A stretch of DNA of 64,000 nt, from NCBI RefSeq assembly GCF_036250735.1, contig NZ_CP109430.1:2852001-2916000 (forward strand). Direction: 5' to 3'. Positions 1 through 7,980 of the stretch are shown here, one piece after another. Source of the DNA: Streptosporangium sp. NBC_01495. Lineage in GTDB: Bacteria > Actinomycetota > Actinomycetes > Streptosporangiales > Streptosporangiaceae. Position numbers and translations under genes: made by a program. Below the pieces are notes generated by a model that did not search any database, was not told the DNA's origin, and worked only from the letters and a program-made list of their open reading frames with translations. Position 1 is the stretch's first letter. The number at the start of each line of letters is the position of its first letter.

Positions 1-520
1 CGAGGATCGTCGACTCCCACATCCGGCGGGACCAGAAGATCTTCGCCGTCCACTCCAGCTTCTCGTCGGACTTCTGGTCGACGCCCTCGACCTTCTTCAT
101 GAAGCTCGGGAAGTCGCCGAACTGGGTCCACTGGTCGTAGACGAGACGTACGGGAGCGCCGACATCGATCGTCTCGATGATGTTGGTCATCTTCAGCTTC
201 CCGCTCTGGCCACCCTTGCCGCCTCCCGTGAGCTTCTTGGCCAGGCCGCCGAACGCCATCTTGCCCAGTCCCTTCACCATGCCTCCGGCGATCGCCGTCT
301 TGGGGTGTTTGGAGCCGGTCAGCGCGCCGATCAGGCTGGACCCGCCGCTTCCGGCGTAGTCGGTCAGCCTGCTGGTCACGCCTTCGACCTTTCCGCTCAC
401 CGATGACAGAGCCCGCTCCCCGAGGGCTCCCACGAGGTTCTGGAACTCCTGGCTGAGCCGGTTGGCGGGCGGCTCCTTGCCGCTCTCACGGTCGGGACGT
501 TTCTTCGAGGTCTCGGCCAT
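1..520 (-). CDS. SRPBCC-family (polyketide cyclase/dehydrase-like) protein, 3' end off window
   Basis: The gene starts with ATG at 520 and runs off the left edge, so only the first ~173 codons are visible. Residues ~1-100 are hydrophilic then Gly/Lys-rich (AFGGLAKKLTGGGKGG around residue 90-105). From about residue 110 the sequence reads like the start of a SRPBCC/START ligand-binding fold (IIETIDVGAPVRLVYDQWTQ, then FPSFMKKVEGV). A GGAGG ribosome site overlaps the stop of the upstream gene at 526-528, with a 5-nt gap, so the two are translationally coupled. By order and domain type it resembles the accessory gene called gvpZ in Streptomyces gas-vesicle clusters; that is recollection of the family, not proof. 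A free-standing cyclase-like protein is the alternative. Confidence 0.75.
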   Translation of the reverse strand, partial: MAETSKKRPDRESGKEPPANRLSQEFQNLVGALGERALSSVSGKVEGVTSRLTDYAGSGGSSLIGALTGSKHPKTAIAGGMVKGLGKMAFGGLAKKLTGGGKGGQSGKLKMTNIIETIDVGAPVRLVYDQWTQFGDFPSFMKKVEGVDQKSDEKLEWTAKIFWSRRMWESTIL

Positions 521-525
521 CAAGG

Positions 526-1227
526 TCACCTCCGCGCCCTGGCGGGTGCCGGCTTGGTGCGGGAAGAGGTCGGTCCGCTCCGGGAGGGGGGCCTGCGCTT
601 GGACCTGGCCCGCGGCTCCTCTTCCTCTTCCTCGTCCTCCTCGTCCTCCTCCTCATCGGAGTCCCGCGGCGCACGCCGGGTGGGCTTGGCCGCCGGAGCA
701 CGACGCTTGGCGGAGGCGGGACGCCTGCGGACGGGCGGGGCTTCCTCTTCCTCTTCCTCGTCCTCCTGCTCCTCCTCGTCGATCTCCGGTTCGTACTCTT
801 CCTCTTCCTCGTCTCGCCGCCGGGCCTTCCTGCGGGACAGGAGGCCCTTCACGCGCCCGCGGCGGCCCTTGGGCTCCTCGTCCTCCTCGAGTTCCTCTCC
901 GAGTCCGAGGTCCTCCAGCGGGTTGCGCAGGGACTCCGCCCGGTCGTGAAGCCTGGTGCTCAGTGAGTCGACCTGCCTGCTCACCGCGGCCTTGGCGGCG
1001 GCCTTGCTCGCGTCCACGAGATCGCCCCGGATGCTTTCGGTGATCTTCGCCAGCTCCGGGGAGGAACTGAGTATCTTCAACCCCTGCTGGAGGAGGTCAC
1101 TCTGACCGGTGCTCAACCGGCCGGTCGCTCCGGCGGCGGCCAGCGCCATCGCCAGTCGCAGCTTCTGGCGTCGCCCCAGGAGGTAGCCGCCGGCTACGGC
1201 GAGGGCTATCCGTACCTCATTGTTCAC
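526..1227 (-). CDS. Charged low-complexity protein, gas-vesicle accessory (GvpY-like) candidate
   Basis: The first ~100 residues form a compact segment (VRIALAVAGGYLLGRRQKLRLAMALA, then helical KIxxSSPELAKITESIRGDLVDASKAA). The second half is a run of Glu/Asp blocks alternating with Arg/Lys/Pro blocks, giving a disordered polyampholyte tail, encoded by long TCC/CTC runs. An AGGAG box lies 8 nt before a GTG at 1227; the ATG at 1233 is only 2 nt from it, so GTG is the better start. It sits directly upstream of the SRPBCC gene. Proteins of this layout are often mislabelled 'DNA primase' in actinobacterial gas-vesicle clusters and occupy the gvpY position there. Structural gvp genes would lie left of the window, so the assignment cannot be tested here. 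Confidence 0.7.
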   Translation of the reverse strand: MNNEVRIALAVAGGYLLGRRQKLRLAMALAAAGATGRLSTGQSDLLQQGLKILSSSPELAKITESIRGDLVDASKAAAKAAVSRQVDSLSTRLHDRAESLRNPLEDLGLGEELEEDEEPKGRRGRVKGLLSRRKARRRDEEEEEYEPEIDEEEQEDEEEEEEAPPVRRRPASAKRRAPAAKPTRRAPRDSDEEEDEEDEEEEEEPRARSKRRPPSRSGPTSSRTKPAPARARR

Positions 1228-1233
1228 GATCAT

Positions 1234-2273
1234 CACTCCTTGTCGGCCGCCTCGTCGTGCGCTCCACCTCCCTGAGGGGTTTTCGCCGGCACATAGCGGA
1301 GGTAGGCGGCATTGATGATGTTTAATGCCTTTTCCTTTGAAGGCATGAAAACACCATGTTTTATGAATTATATAACCCCATACCCCAAAAAAGCCGACTA
1401 AGGGTATGTATGGGTAAAAAAGTAACAAAAGGGGCATTGCTCTGGTTGGGTGGGTTCCGTGAGCTCTTTCGCGTCCTCCGCCGGAGTGGGTGCGCCCGCG
1501 CGGGGCCGGTGGGGGGAGTGATTGCCTGAACTCGGCGGTCCGATCACCGGGGGACCGCCACCCGCGAGGGGGTCGGTGATCGCCGGCGGTCGCGGCCTCG
1601 ATCGGTGGCGACGACTTACGATCGACCGACGAGACTTTGTCGTCGAACATAATCCGTCGTTGTCGTTAATGCCGCACTGAATGGGTATGTGCGCCATTTA
1701 TCGACTTATGCTGTGGCGGAGGAAAATCCTCCGTGTCCGTGCCGTCAGGAGATCCCGCCGCTCCTCACCGGTCCTGGCTCCGGACCCTCTCCGCCCCTCT
1801 CGGGTCTCCCTCCCGATCTCGGTCCCAGGTCTCTCTCCGCCCCCGCTCAGGTCCCGGGTCATCTCCCTCCAGGCCTCGGCTTCAGGGCCCTTCCCGCCCC
1901 GCTCCGGCCGGGCGGTCGTGGCTTCGGCCGGAGTGCGGCCCAGGGGCGATCGGGAATGCCGCGGGGGCCGTACCGGGGCGCCTCGCGCCGGCGCCGACGC
2001 GTCGCGCGACACGGTTCGGCGCACGATGTGGTTCGGGGATCGTCCGGCCCGGAGAAAAAAGGCGGAGAAGGGCCGCCCGCCCCCTGTTCCGAGACGGAGG
2101 TTGAGGGTTCAATGATGTCGGGAATCCAGCAGCGGCATTGTGTAACAAGTGAAGCCGGGTTCCCGGAAAGATTTGGTCAAGATTTTCGAGATGGGCACGC
2201 CAGGACAGGAGAGGGTCGCGTGAAAAACGGGCACAACCACCTCGTTAACCCGTAAAGCGGAGGTATAGCCCTG
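1234..2273. other. Intergenic region with AT-rich block
   Basis: About 1 kb without a convincing gene. Open frames here are Pro/Arg/Ser-rich shadows without ribosome sites. Positions ~1310-1440 are conspicuously AT-rich compared with the flanks and probably hold the promoter of the minus-strand pair. An inverted repeat CATACCC (1379-1385) / GGGTATG (1402-1408), spaced 16 nt, lies in this block and could be an operator. From ~1730 to 1930 the plus strand is pyrimidine-rich with loosely repeated TCTC/CCGG words. Confidence 0.5.
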
Positions 2274-2966
2274 GTGAAAAGATCAAGGGCCGGGTTCGCC
2301 GTGGTGACCGTGGCGGTCGTCTCCGCCATGGTCGGCGGGCTCACGGGATGCGCACGTGCCGAGTTCACCTACGTTCGCCACGACGACGGGCAGACGTACT
2401 TCAAGGTTCCGGCGACCTGGCAGAAGGTCGACCAGACGGCGCTGGACAAGGCGACCAGCGGGGCCGATCCCGAATCGGCCACCGCGCGGCTGCGCAAGCA
2501 GCTCATCTGGTCGGCCGCCTACGACGCCCACACCGAGCCGTCCGCCGACCACCTTCTCGGTTACGGCACCGGAGACGAGCCGTTCGTCTTCGCCCGGATC
2601 GCCAAGCTCCTCCCCGAGGAGCAGGACTCGTTGTCCCTGAACACCATGCGCAACTCCGTCCTGCCCGTCACCGAGACGGTGCGCAAGGAGTACGCGAAGA
2701 TCCCCGGTTACCCGTTGCAGAACTTCGAGCTGCTCGCCGACGAGGTGCTCCAGCCGGGAGACGGCCTGCGCGGGGTGCACGTGCGGTTCAACTACGCGAT
2801 CCGGGGGGCCGGAACCGAGACCTTCGACCTCACCTCCTACCTGGCCGAGGACGGCAAGCGGGTCTCCACCCTGCTGATCCGCTGCTCGGCCGCCTGCTAC
2901 CGGAAGCGCGCCGGGGAGTTCGAGAAGATCGCGCAGTCTTTCAAGGTCAAGCGACTCACCGGGTGA
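2274..2966 (+). CDS. Secreted lipoprotein of unknown function
   Basis: A 230-residue protein starting at GTG 2274, 10 nt after a GGAGG box. The N-terminus is a lipoprotein signal: basic MKRSR, hydrophobic core, then the lipobox LTGC, so the mature protein should begin at the lipidated Cys at about residue 26 on the outer face of the membrane. The mature part contains FKVPATWQKVD near the start and two conserved-looking Cys (CSAAC) near residue 205-209. I do not recognise a catalytic motif. It ends 14 nt before the FtsH-like gene and is almost certainly co-transcribed with it, which suggests a partner, adaptor or sensor for that membrane protease (inference). Confidence 0.8.
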   Translation: MKRSRAGFAVVTVAVVSAMVGGLTGCARAEFTYVRHDDGQTYFKVPATWQKVDQTALDKATSGADPESATARLRKQLIWSAAYDAHTEPSADHLLGYGTGDEPFVFARIAKLLPEEQDSLSLNTMRNSVLPVTETVRKEYAKIPGYPLQNFELLADEVLQPGDGLRGVHVRFNYAIRGAGTETFDLTSYLAEDGKRVSTLLIRCSAACYRKRAGEFEKIAQSFKVKRLTG

Positions 2967-2980
2967 GGAGAAGCCCGTCC

Positions 2981-5917
2981 ATGAAGTCACCTCCACCGCC
3001 TCCCAACTTCGAAGGACTCCGGGCTCCGGGCTCCGGTCCGACGGATCCGCATCCCGACAAGCGTAAGAAGATGCCGTTCTGGGACCGGATCAAATTCCTC
3101 CTCATTCTGTCGATCATCTACTTCATCCTGGTGTGGAGTGAGATGGCCTCCTACGAGGGCATCATCACCTTCCAGGACGCGATGATCATCACCGCGGTCG
3201 CGGCGCCGTGGATCTTCTGGCTCCTCGGGGCCGAGCTCCTGCGGCAGCTCCACTTCTTCGTCAGCGAGCGTTCCGCCGGATACAACCGGTTCTGGACGCG
3301 CGGTGTCTTCGGCGGCTTCGAGCGCTGGACCCACCGCCGCTTCTCCGACTGGAACCGCTTCAGGATGGCGCGCGCCATCAAGTGGGTGTTCTGGATCGCG
3401 GTGCTCGCCCTCATCCTCGGCGAGGTGCTGGACACCTCTCCGGCGCTCGCGTTGTTCCAGGCGCCCGCGCTGCTCTGGCAGGCCCTGCCGTACATGGCGC
3501 AGCTCGCCTTCGCGTTCTTCTTCATCGCCTTCCAGTTCATCGGCCTGTTCTGGCTGCTGTCGCGCGGCGGCGTGGAGACGTACTTCCCCGACGACATCAA
3601 GACCCGCTTCACCGACGTCTGGGGCCAGGACCACGTCGTCGAGCGGGTCAAGGAGAACATCGTCTTCCTGGAGAGGCCGGACGCCATCGAGGAGCGCGGC
3701 GGCTACGTGCCCAGCGGCCTGCTGCTGTGGGGCCCGCCGGGCACCGGCAAGACCCTGATGGCCGAGGCCGTGGCCGGGGAGACCGGCAAGCCGTACGTGT
3801 TCGTCGACCCCGGCGCGTTCGTCAACATGTTCATGGGCATCGGCATCCTGAAGGTGAAGTCGCTGTTCAGGAAGCTCCGCAAGCTCTCGCTGCGGTACGG
3901 CGGCGTGATCGTCTTCTTCGACGAGGCCGACTCCCTCGGCAAGCGCGGCTCGCTGGCGCAGCAGGGGCCCAGGGGCGGCCCCGGGTTCTCCCCGCACACC
4001 GCCGGATGCCACGGCTTCGGCTACCTCAGCGAGGACACCCGGTGGCTGCTGACCCGCCAGGGCGCGGCCGAGCCGAAGGAGCCCGACACCGGCCGCAGCC
4101 GCTTCATGATGGGCGGCATGGGCGGGGGCGGCGGCGACCCGGGCACGCTGCAGGCGTTGCTCACCGAGCTGTCCGGCCTGAAGAAGCCGAGGGGCATCGT
4201 CAACCGGCACGTGCGAAGGCTCTTCGGCATGCGGCCCAAGCCGCCGCCGAAGTACCGGATCCTGGTCATGATGGCCACCAACATGCCCAACTCGCTGGAC
4301 GAGGCGCTGCTGCGGCCGGGCCGCATCGACCGCATCTACAAGGTGGGCTACCCGTCGAAGGCGGGCCGGGTCCGCACCTACCGCGGTTACTTCGACAAGG
4401 TCGACCACGAGCTGACCGACGCGCAGCTGGACAAGCTGGCGACGATCACGCCCTACGCCACCGGTGCCACGATCAAGGACCTGGTGAACGAGTCGCTGAT
4501 CACCGCGATCCGCGACGGCCGGGAGGTCATCACCTGGTCGGACGTGACGCGCGCCAAGCGGCTCAAGCAGCTCGGGCCGCCCGAGGACGTGGAGTACATC
4601 GAGCGCGAGCGGCACGCGGTGGCCGTGCACGAGGCCTGCCACGCCGTGGCGGCGTACCGCACCCGCTACCACCTCGAGATCGACATCGCCACGATCGAGA
4701 AGGGGGCCGACTACCTCGGCATGGTCGCGAGCATCAAGCCCGAGGACCAGTTCACCCGCTGGAAGTCCGAGCACGAGGCCGACATCATGGTCTCGCTCGC
4801 CTCCCTGGCGGGGGAGCGGATGTTCTTCGGCGAGGACAACTCCTCCGGTGTCTCCGGCGACCTGTTCTCCGCGACGTACCTCACCGCGCTGATGGAGGCG
4901 CACTGGGGCATGGGCCGCGGGGTGACCTCGGTGCCCGCGCTGCAGGAGCTGGAGATCATGGGCGGCAAGTCGATGCCCAAGCCCGGCGGCGGGGGCATCG
5001 GCTTCACCAAGGCGCCGGGCGGCAGCCAGCCGCTCGCCCCCGACGTGCTGGGCGAGCGCATCGAGTTCAACCTGGTGGGCCTGCTCGACCGGACCGAGGA
5101 ACTGCTGCGCGAGCACCGGCGGGACGTCCTGTGCCTGGCGCACGCGCTGGAGGCACACAAGACGCTCAACGGTGACGACGTGGTCGCGATCCTGGAACGT
5201 CGGCGGGGGCCGTTGATCGACGGCTCCATCTACGTCTCGGACGACTTCTACGCCGAGATCGAGGAGTATCACCTGGAGGCGGCGCGGGCGCACCGCGAGC
5301 ACAGCCACGTGGCGCGCACCCTGCCCGTCCCGCCGGCCCTGCCCCGCCTCGAACCCGCCGCCGCGGTCATCCACGGCGCGGTGCTCACGGGCAACGGTCA
5401 CGGTTCCACGATGGCCGGCACGATGCCGGGTACGGTGCCGACCGCGGCGATTCCTGCGGCCGTGACCGAACCCGACTTCGTGCCCTGGGGCGACGACGCC
5501 ACCCCGGCGCGCCGCCCGTCACCGCCGCCGCCCGCACCGCCCCCGCCGCCCGTCGCCCCCGCGGCGCGTGGCGGGAGGGCGCGGACGGTGTACGTGATCG
5601 TGGCCGGCCTGGTCGCGCTGGCGGTCTTCACGGCGCTGGGCACCTACGTGCTGAACGGCGGGACGGCCGCGATGGGCCGGGTGGGCTCGCCGGACTCCGG
5701 CACGCTCGCGATGGTGTTCGTGGCCGTACTCGCGGCGATCGTGGGGGCGGCCATCGTGGCCGCGGTCACCAGGGGATCGCAGGCGGCCAGGGCCAAGGCC
5801 GAGGCCCAGCGGGACGGCGCCGTGGAACGGGCCCAGTTGCTCGCCGCGGCGATGGACCCCGAGGTCGCCCTGCGGATCCTCGGCTACAACGGCACCGACG
5901 AGCGGCCCCCGCGCTGA
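2981..5917 (+). CDS. Large FtsH-like membrane AAA ATPase with M41-type zinc protease site
   Basis: A 978-residue protein starting at ATG 2981 after GAGGAG at 2965-2970. Four or more hydrophobic segments lie in residues ~35-205. The AAA module follows: Walker A GPPGTGKT at 251-258, Walker B VIVFFDEAD at 309-317, and the second region of homology with LRPGRIDRI. The zinc site HEACH is at 550-554, and an Asp at ~627 in SGVSGDL sits where FtsH has its third metal ligand. It is therefore a plausible ATP-driven membrane protease. It differs from canonical FtsH (~650 aa, two N-terminal helices) by extra N-terminal helices, a Gly-rich insertion between Walker B and the second region of homology, a Pro/Ala-rich linker, and two extra C-terminal membrane segments (~871-892 and ~909-930). 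An additional housekeeping ftsH probably exists elsewhere. Confidence 0.9.
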   Translation: MKSPPPPPNFEGLRAPGSGPTDPHPDKRKKMPFWDRIKFLLILSIIYFILVWSEMASYEGIITFQDAMIITAVAAPWIFWLLGAELLRQLHFFVSERSAGYNRFWTRGVFGGFERWTHRRFSDWNRFRMARAIKWVFWIAVLALILGEVLDTSPALALFQAPALLWQALPYMAQLAFAFFFIAFQFIGLFWLLSRGGVETYFPDDIKTRFTDVWGQDHVVERVKENIVFLERPDAIEERGGYVPSGLLLWGPPGTGKTLMAEAVAGETGKPYVFVDPGAFVNMFMGIGILKVKSLFRKLRKLSLRYGGVIVFFDEADSLGKRGSLAQQGPRGGPGFSPHTAGCHGFGYLSEDTRWLLTRQGAAEPKEPDTGRSRFMMGGMGGGGGDPGTLQALLTELSGLKKPRGIVNRHVRRLFGMRPKPPPKYRILVMMATNMPNSLDEALLRPGRIDRIYKVGYPSKAGRVRTYRGYFDKVDHELTDAQLDKLATITPYATGATIKDLVNESLITAIRDGREVITWSDVTRAKRLKQLGPPEDVEYIERERHAVAVHEACHAVAAYRTRYHLEIDIATIEKGADYLGMVASIKPEDQFTRWKSEHEADIMVSLASLAGERMFFGEDNSSGVSGDLFSATYLTALMEAHWGMGRGVTSVPALQELEIMGGKSMPKPGGGGIGFTKAPGGSQPLAPDVLGERIEFNLVGLLDRTEELLREHRRDVLCLAHALEAHKTLNGDDVVAILERRRGPLIDGSIYVSDDFYAEIEEYHLEAARAHREHSHVARTLPVPPALPRLEPAAAVIHGAVLTGNGHGSTMAGTMPGTVPTAAIPAAVTEPDFVPWGDDATPARRPSPPPPAPPPPPVAPAARGGRARTVYVIVAGLVALAVFTALGTYVLNGGTAAMGRVGSPDSGTLAMVFVAVLAAIVGAAIVAAVTRGSQAARAKAEAQRDGAVERAQLLAAAMDPEVALRILGYNGTDERPPR

Positions 5918-5946
5918 GGGGCCCGGTAGGTCCCGGGATCTCCGGC

Positions 5947-6057
5947 GAGCGACGGGCCGCGAGATACGAGGAGGACGGATAGTGAGCGACGGGCCGCGAG
6001 ATACGAGGAGGACGGATAGCGAGCGACGGGCCGCGAGATACGAGGGGTGACGGGTAG
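5947..6057. repeat. 37-bp tandem repeat, three copies
   Basis: Copies of a unit beginning GAGCGACGGGCCGCGAGATA start at 5947, 5984 and 6021, exactly 37 bp apart. The first two are nearly identical; the third diverges at its end. The array lies just downstream of the FtsH-like gene and before two hairpins. 37 is not a multiple of three, so it is unlikely to be coding. Confidence 0.85.
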
Positions 6058-6070
6058 CGGATGACGGGCA

Positions 6071-6102
6071 CAGCCCGCCGGGCCGAGGCCGCGGGCGGGC
6101 TG
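6071..6102. terminator. Hairpin downstream of the FtsH-like gene
   Basis: Arms CAGCCCGCC (6071-6079) and GGCGGGCTG (6094-6102) pair perfectly over 9 bp with a 14-nt loop. It lies between two converging genes and probably ends transcription of the FtsH operon. There is no T-run, as is usual for high-GC actinomycete terminators. Confidence 0.6.
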
Positions 6103-6113
6103 TGGTCGAAGGT

Positions 6114-6145
6114 TCCGGGGGAACCGTGAGGCTGGTTCCCCCGGA
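6114..6145. terminator. Strong hairpin between converging genes
   Basis: Arms TCCGGGGGAACC (6114-6125) and GGTTCCCCCGGA (6134-6145) form a perfect 12-bp stem with an 8-nt loop, 6 nt beyond the stop of the DUF397 gene. It can serve as a bidirectional terminator. Confidence 0.75.
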
Positions 6146-6151
6146 GGTCCG

Positions 6152-6397
6152 TCAGTCGAACTCGCCGTCCTTCACGCCGCCGACGAAGGCGTCCCACTCG
6201 TTCCGGGTGAACGCCAGCGCCGGGCCGCCCGGATCCTTGGAGTCGCGGACGAGATACAGCTGATCGGCGTCTGCCTTGTGCTGGGCGACCGCCGGGTCAC
6301 CGGGGACGACCGCCACCTCCACGCAGTTGCCTCCGTTGGTGCTGCGACCGCTCTTGCGCCACTCGGCGCCGGACAGATCCATCGTGGACCCTCGCAC
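6152..6397 (-). CDS. DUF397 domain protein
   Basis: A small protein (81 aa from GTG 6397, 76 aa from ATG 6382) with the DUF397 signature: AEWRKSGRS near the start, then NCVEVA, VRDSKDPGGPAL and an FTRNEW segment. AAGGAAG precedes the GTG and supports the longer form; the family usually starts MDLS..WRKS, which favours ATG 6382. It lies 18 nt behind the XRE/DUF5753 gene in the same orientation. In actinomycetes DUF397 proteins are typically small partners of XRE-DUF5753 regulators (the WhiJ-like arrangement) and modulate their DNA binding; that role is inferred here from family and context. Confidence 0.9.
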   Translation of the reverse strand: MRGSTMDLSGAEWRKSGRSTNGGNCVEVAVVPGDPAVAQHKADADQLYLVRDSKDPGGPALAFTRNEWDAFVGGVKDGEFD

Positions 6398-6415
6398 TTT
6401 TTCTTCCTTCTACAG

Positions 6416-7282
6416 CTAGGGGGAGGAAAACCTTCTCGCCATCTGGGCGATGAAGGCTGCCGAGGCCTCCTGACTGAGAGCCATGGCGCAGAGGCTCTCG
6501 AACATGGAGGCGTATCGGCTGACTTGCTTGGGGTCGTCCGGCACGTTCCCGCTCGCGGCCTGCTCCAGGTAGAGCAGGTCGGGAACATCGGGCTCGGGGA
6601 AGCTGAGCAGGCAGAACTGGCCGTCCATCGCAGGGTGGGCCCCCGCGGAGAACGGGACGACCCGTATCTCCACGTTGGGCAGCCCGCTGAGGTGAACGAG
6701 ATGCTCCAGCTGCTCCGACATGATGTCGCGACCGCCGATCCGACGCCGGATCACCGCCTCGTCGAGCACGGCGACCAGGTGGATCGGGTCACCGGGTCCG
6801 TGCAGCAACCGCTGACGCGAGATGCGCACGGAGACCGTCTCCTCGACCTTGGAGGGGGTCTGAACGACTGAGGTCGCCTCGATCACCGCGCGTGCGTACG
6901 GTTCGGTCTGCATCAGGCCGGGGACGACCAGCGGCTCGTACGAGCGCACGAGCGACGCCTCCGCCTCAAGCCCGATGTAGGAGTCGAAGCCAGGCTTGAG
7001 AGCCTGACGGTGGGGGTGCCACCAGCCCCGTCTTCTGGCCTCGACGGCCATCTGGATCAGGGAGTCTCTGGCCTCCCCGGTCACGCCGTACACATCGGTG
7101 AGGGCCGACACGTCCGAGGGGCGAGGCCGGGACTGGCCCGTCTCGTACCTCCAGACGGTGGTGTCGGTGGAGCCGATCCGCTCGGCCACCTCCACCCGCG
7201 TCAGCCCGCTGTCCTTTCGCAGACGGCTCAGCTCAGCCATCAGACGGCGATGACGGGCCGTGGGGCTGTGTCGAGAGGCCAC
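6416..7282 (-). CDS. XRE-family regulator with DUF5753 domain (WhiJ-like)
   Basis: A 288-residue protein starting at GTG 7282 behind a GGAGG box. Residues ~14-70 are a Cro/C1-type helix-turn-helix (LSRLRKDSGLTRVEVAERIG, then TTVWRYETGQSRP). The remainder is the DUF5753 effector-binding-like domain (YEPLVVPGLMQTEPYARAV around 115-133, RQRLLHGPGDP, VRVVPF-type segment near 210). Full length for the family. It is followed by a DUF397 gene and is divergent from an anti-sigma-like ATPase gene, the classic three-gene neighbourhood in Streptomyces and relatives that influences development. Autoregulation from the shared intergenic region is likely. Confidence 0.92.
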   Translation of the reverse strand: MASRHSPTARHRRLMAELSRLRKDSGLTRVEVAERIGSTDTTVWRYETGQSRPRPSDVSALTDVYGVTGEARDSLIQMAVEARRRGWWHPHRQALKPGFDSYIGLEAEASLVRSYEPLVVPGLMQTEPYARAVIEATSVVQTPSKVEETVSVRISRQRLLHGPGDPIHLVAVLDEAVIRRRIGGRDIMSEQLEHLVHLSGLPNVEIRVVPFSAGAHPAMDGQFCLLSFPEPDVPDLLYLEQAASGNVPDDPKQVSRYASMFESLCAMALSQEASAAFIAQMARRFSSP

Positions 7283-7298
7283 GCATCCACCTCCCTCC

Positions 7299-7354
7299 GT
7301 CCTTTGATAGCAAATCTGTGGAATCTCAACATGAGGTATTGCAGTCCTTGATAG
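7299..7354. promoter_or_regulatory. Possible operator: repeated GTCCTT(T)GATAG in divergent promoter region
   Basis: GTCCTTTGATAG at 7299-7310 and GTCCTTGATAG at 7344-7354 are near-identical words in the same orientation, about 45 bp apart, between the divergent XRE gene and the ATPase gene. They are candidate half-sites for the neighbouring regulator. This is inference from position and repetition only. Confidence 0.3.
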
Positions 7355-7432
7355 AACAGTTCACCGTGAGTGAGTGTGCCATCTCAGAGGGCGATGTGCA
7401 TGGAATATGCGTGTCGGGGAGTGAGGTCAACC

Positions 7433-7840
7433 ATGGCGATCGGACGGCGGGCCGTCTCACCTCGATCGACGGTGACCCTCAAAGGGGTCCCGGAGTCGGT
7501 GTCGGTGGCGCGGAGCCGGGTCAGGGAGCTGCTCGGTGAGGGGCACCCCGCGTCCGACGACGTCGTCCTTCTGGTGAGCGAGGTGGTGACGAACTCGGTG
7601 ATCCACTCCGGTTCCGGAGGGGGCGGGGACGTCGCGATGACCGTGGCGGTGGGATCGGCCGCGGTGCTGGTCGAGGTCTGCGACGCCGGATCCGGGGCGT
7701 CGGCGCCGCACGTGCGCAACGACCCGGAGGCGGAGGGCGGGCGGGGCATGTTCCTGGTGGACATGCTCGCCGACAGCTGGGGCATTCAGGACGATGCTCC
7801 CGAGGGTTCCAGAACGCTCTGGTTCGAGGTGGTCTTCTGA
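7433..7840 (+). CDS. ATP-binding protein, anti-sigma factor (RsbW/SpoIIAB-like) family
   Basis: A single HATPase_c_2 domain of ~135 aa. The N-box is SEVVTNSVIHSG (about residues 45-56) and the G-box is GGRGMFLVDMLAD (about 104-116); the segment EVCDAGSG between them matches the GHKL fold. ATG 7433 is preceded by GAGG and gives a normal domain start; an in-frame GTG at 7370 would add 21 unusual residues. Such proteins either phosphorylate anti-anti-sigma partners or act as orphan serine kinases. Transcribed divergently from the XRE/DUF397 pair, with which this family regularly co-occurs. Confidence 0.88.
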   Translation: MAIGRRAVSPRSTVTLKGVPESVSVARSRVRELLGEGHPASDDVVLLVSEVVTNSVIHSGSGGGGDVAMTVAVGSAAVLVEVCDAGSGASAPHVRNDPEAEGGRGMFLVDMLADSWGIQDDAPEGSRTLWFEVVF

Positions 7841-7980
7841 ATCCGGCCCGGTTTTGTCCGGTCGCGCGGACGAGTTCCCGCCGCCTCAAAAATTTGGGCC
7901 TTTGCTAATCAACGCCGCTGTTTGACTCTCGGTGGAGGCACGTGACAAAACCCTAGAGTGCGTGCCTGAGGAGGACGCAG

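Noticed and set aside
1689-2255. 188-codon plus-strand frame
   Set aside because: Pro/Arg/Gly-rich, no ribosome site, competing open frames in all directions; no sign of selection for protein.
2348-2980. Upstream extension of the FtsH-like frame through the lipoprotein gene
   Set aside because: Residues are Arg/Pro-rich shadow sequence; ATG 2981 has a good ribosome site and begins just after the lipoprotein stop.
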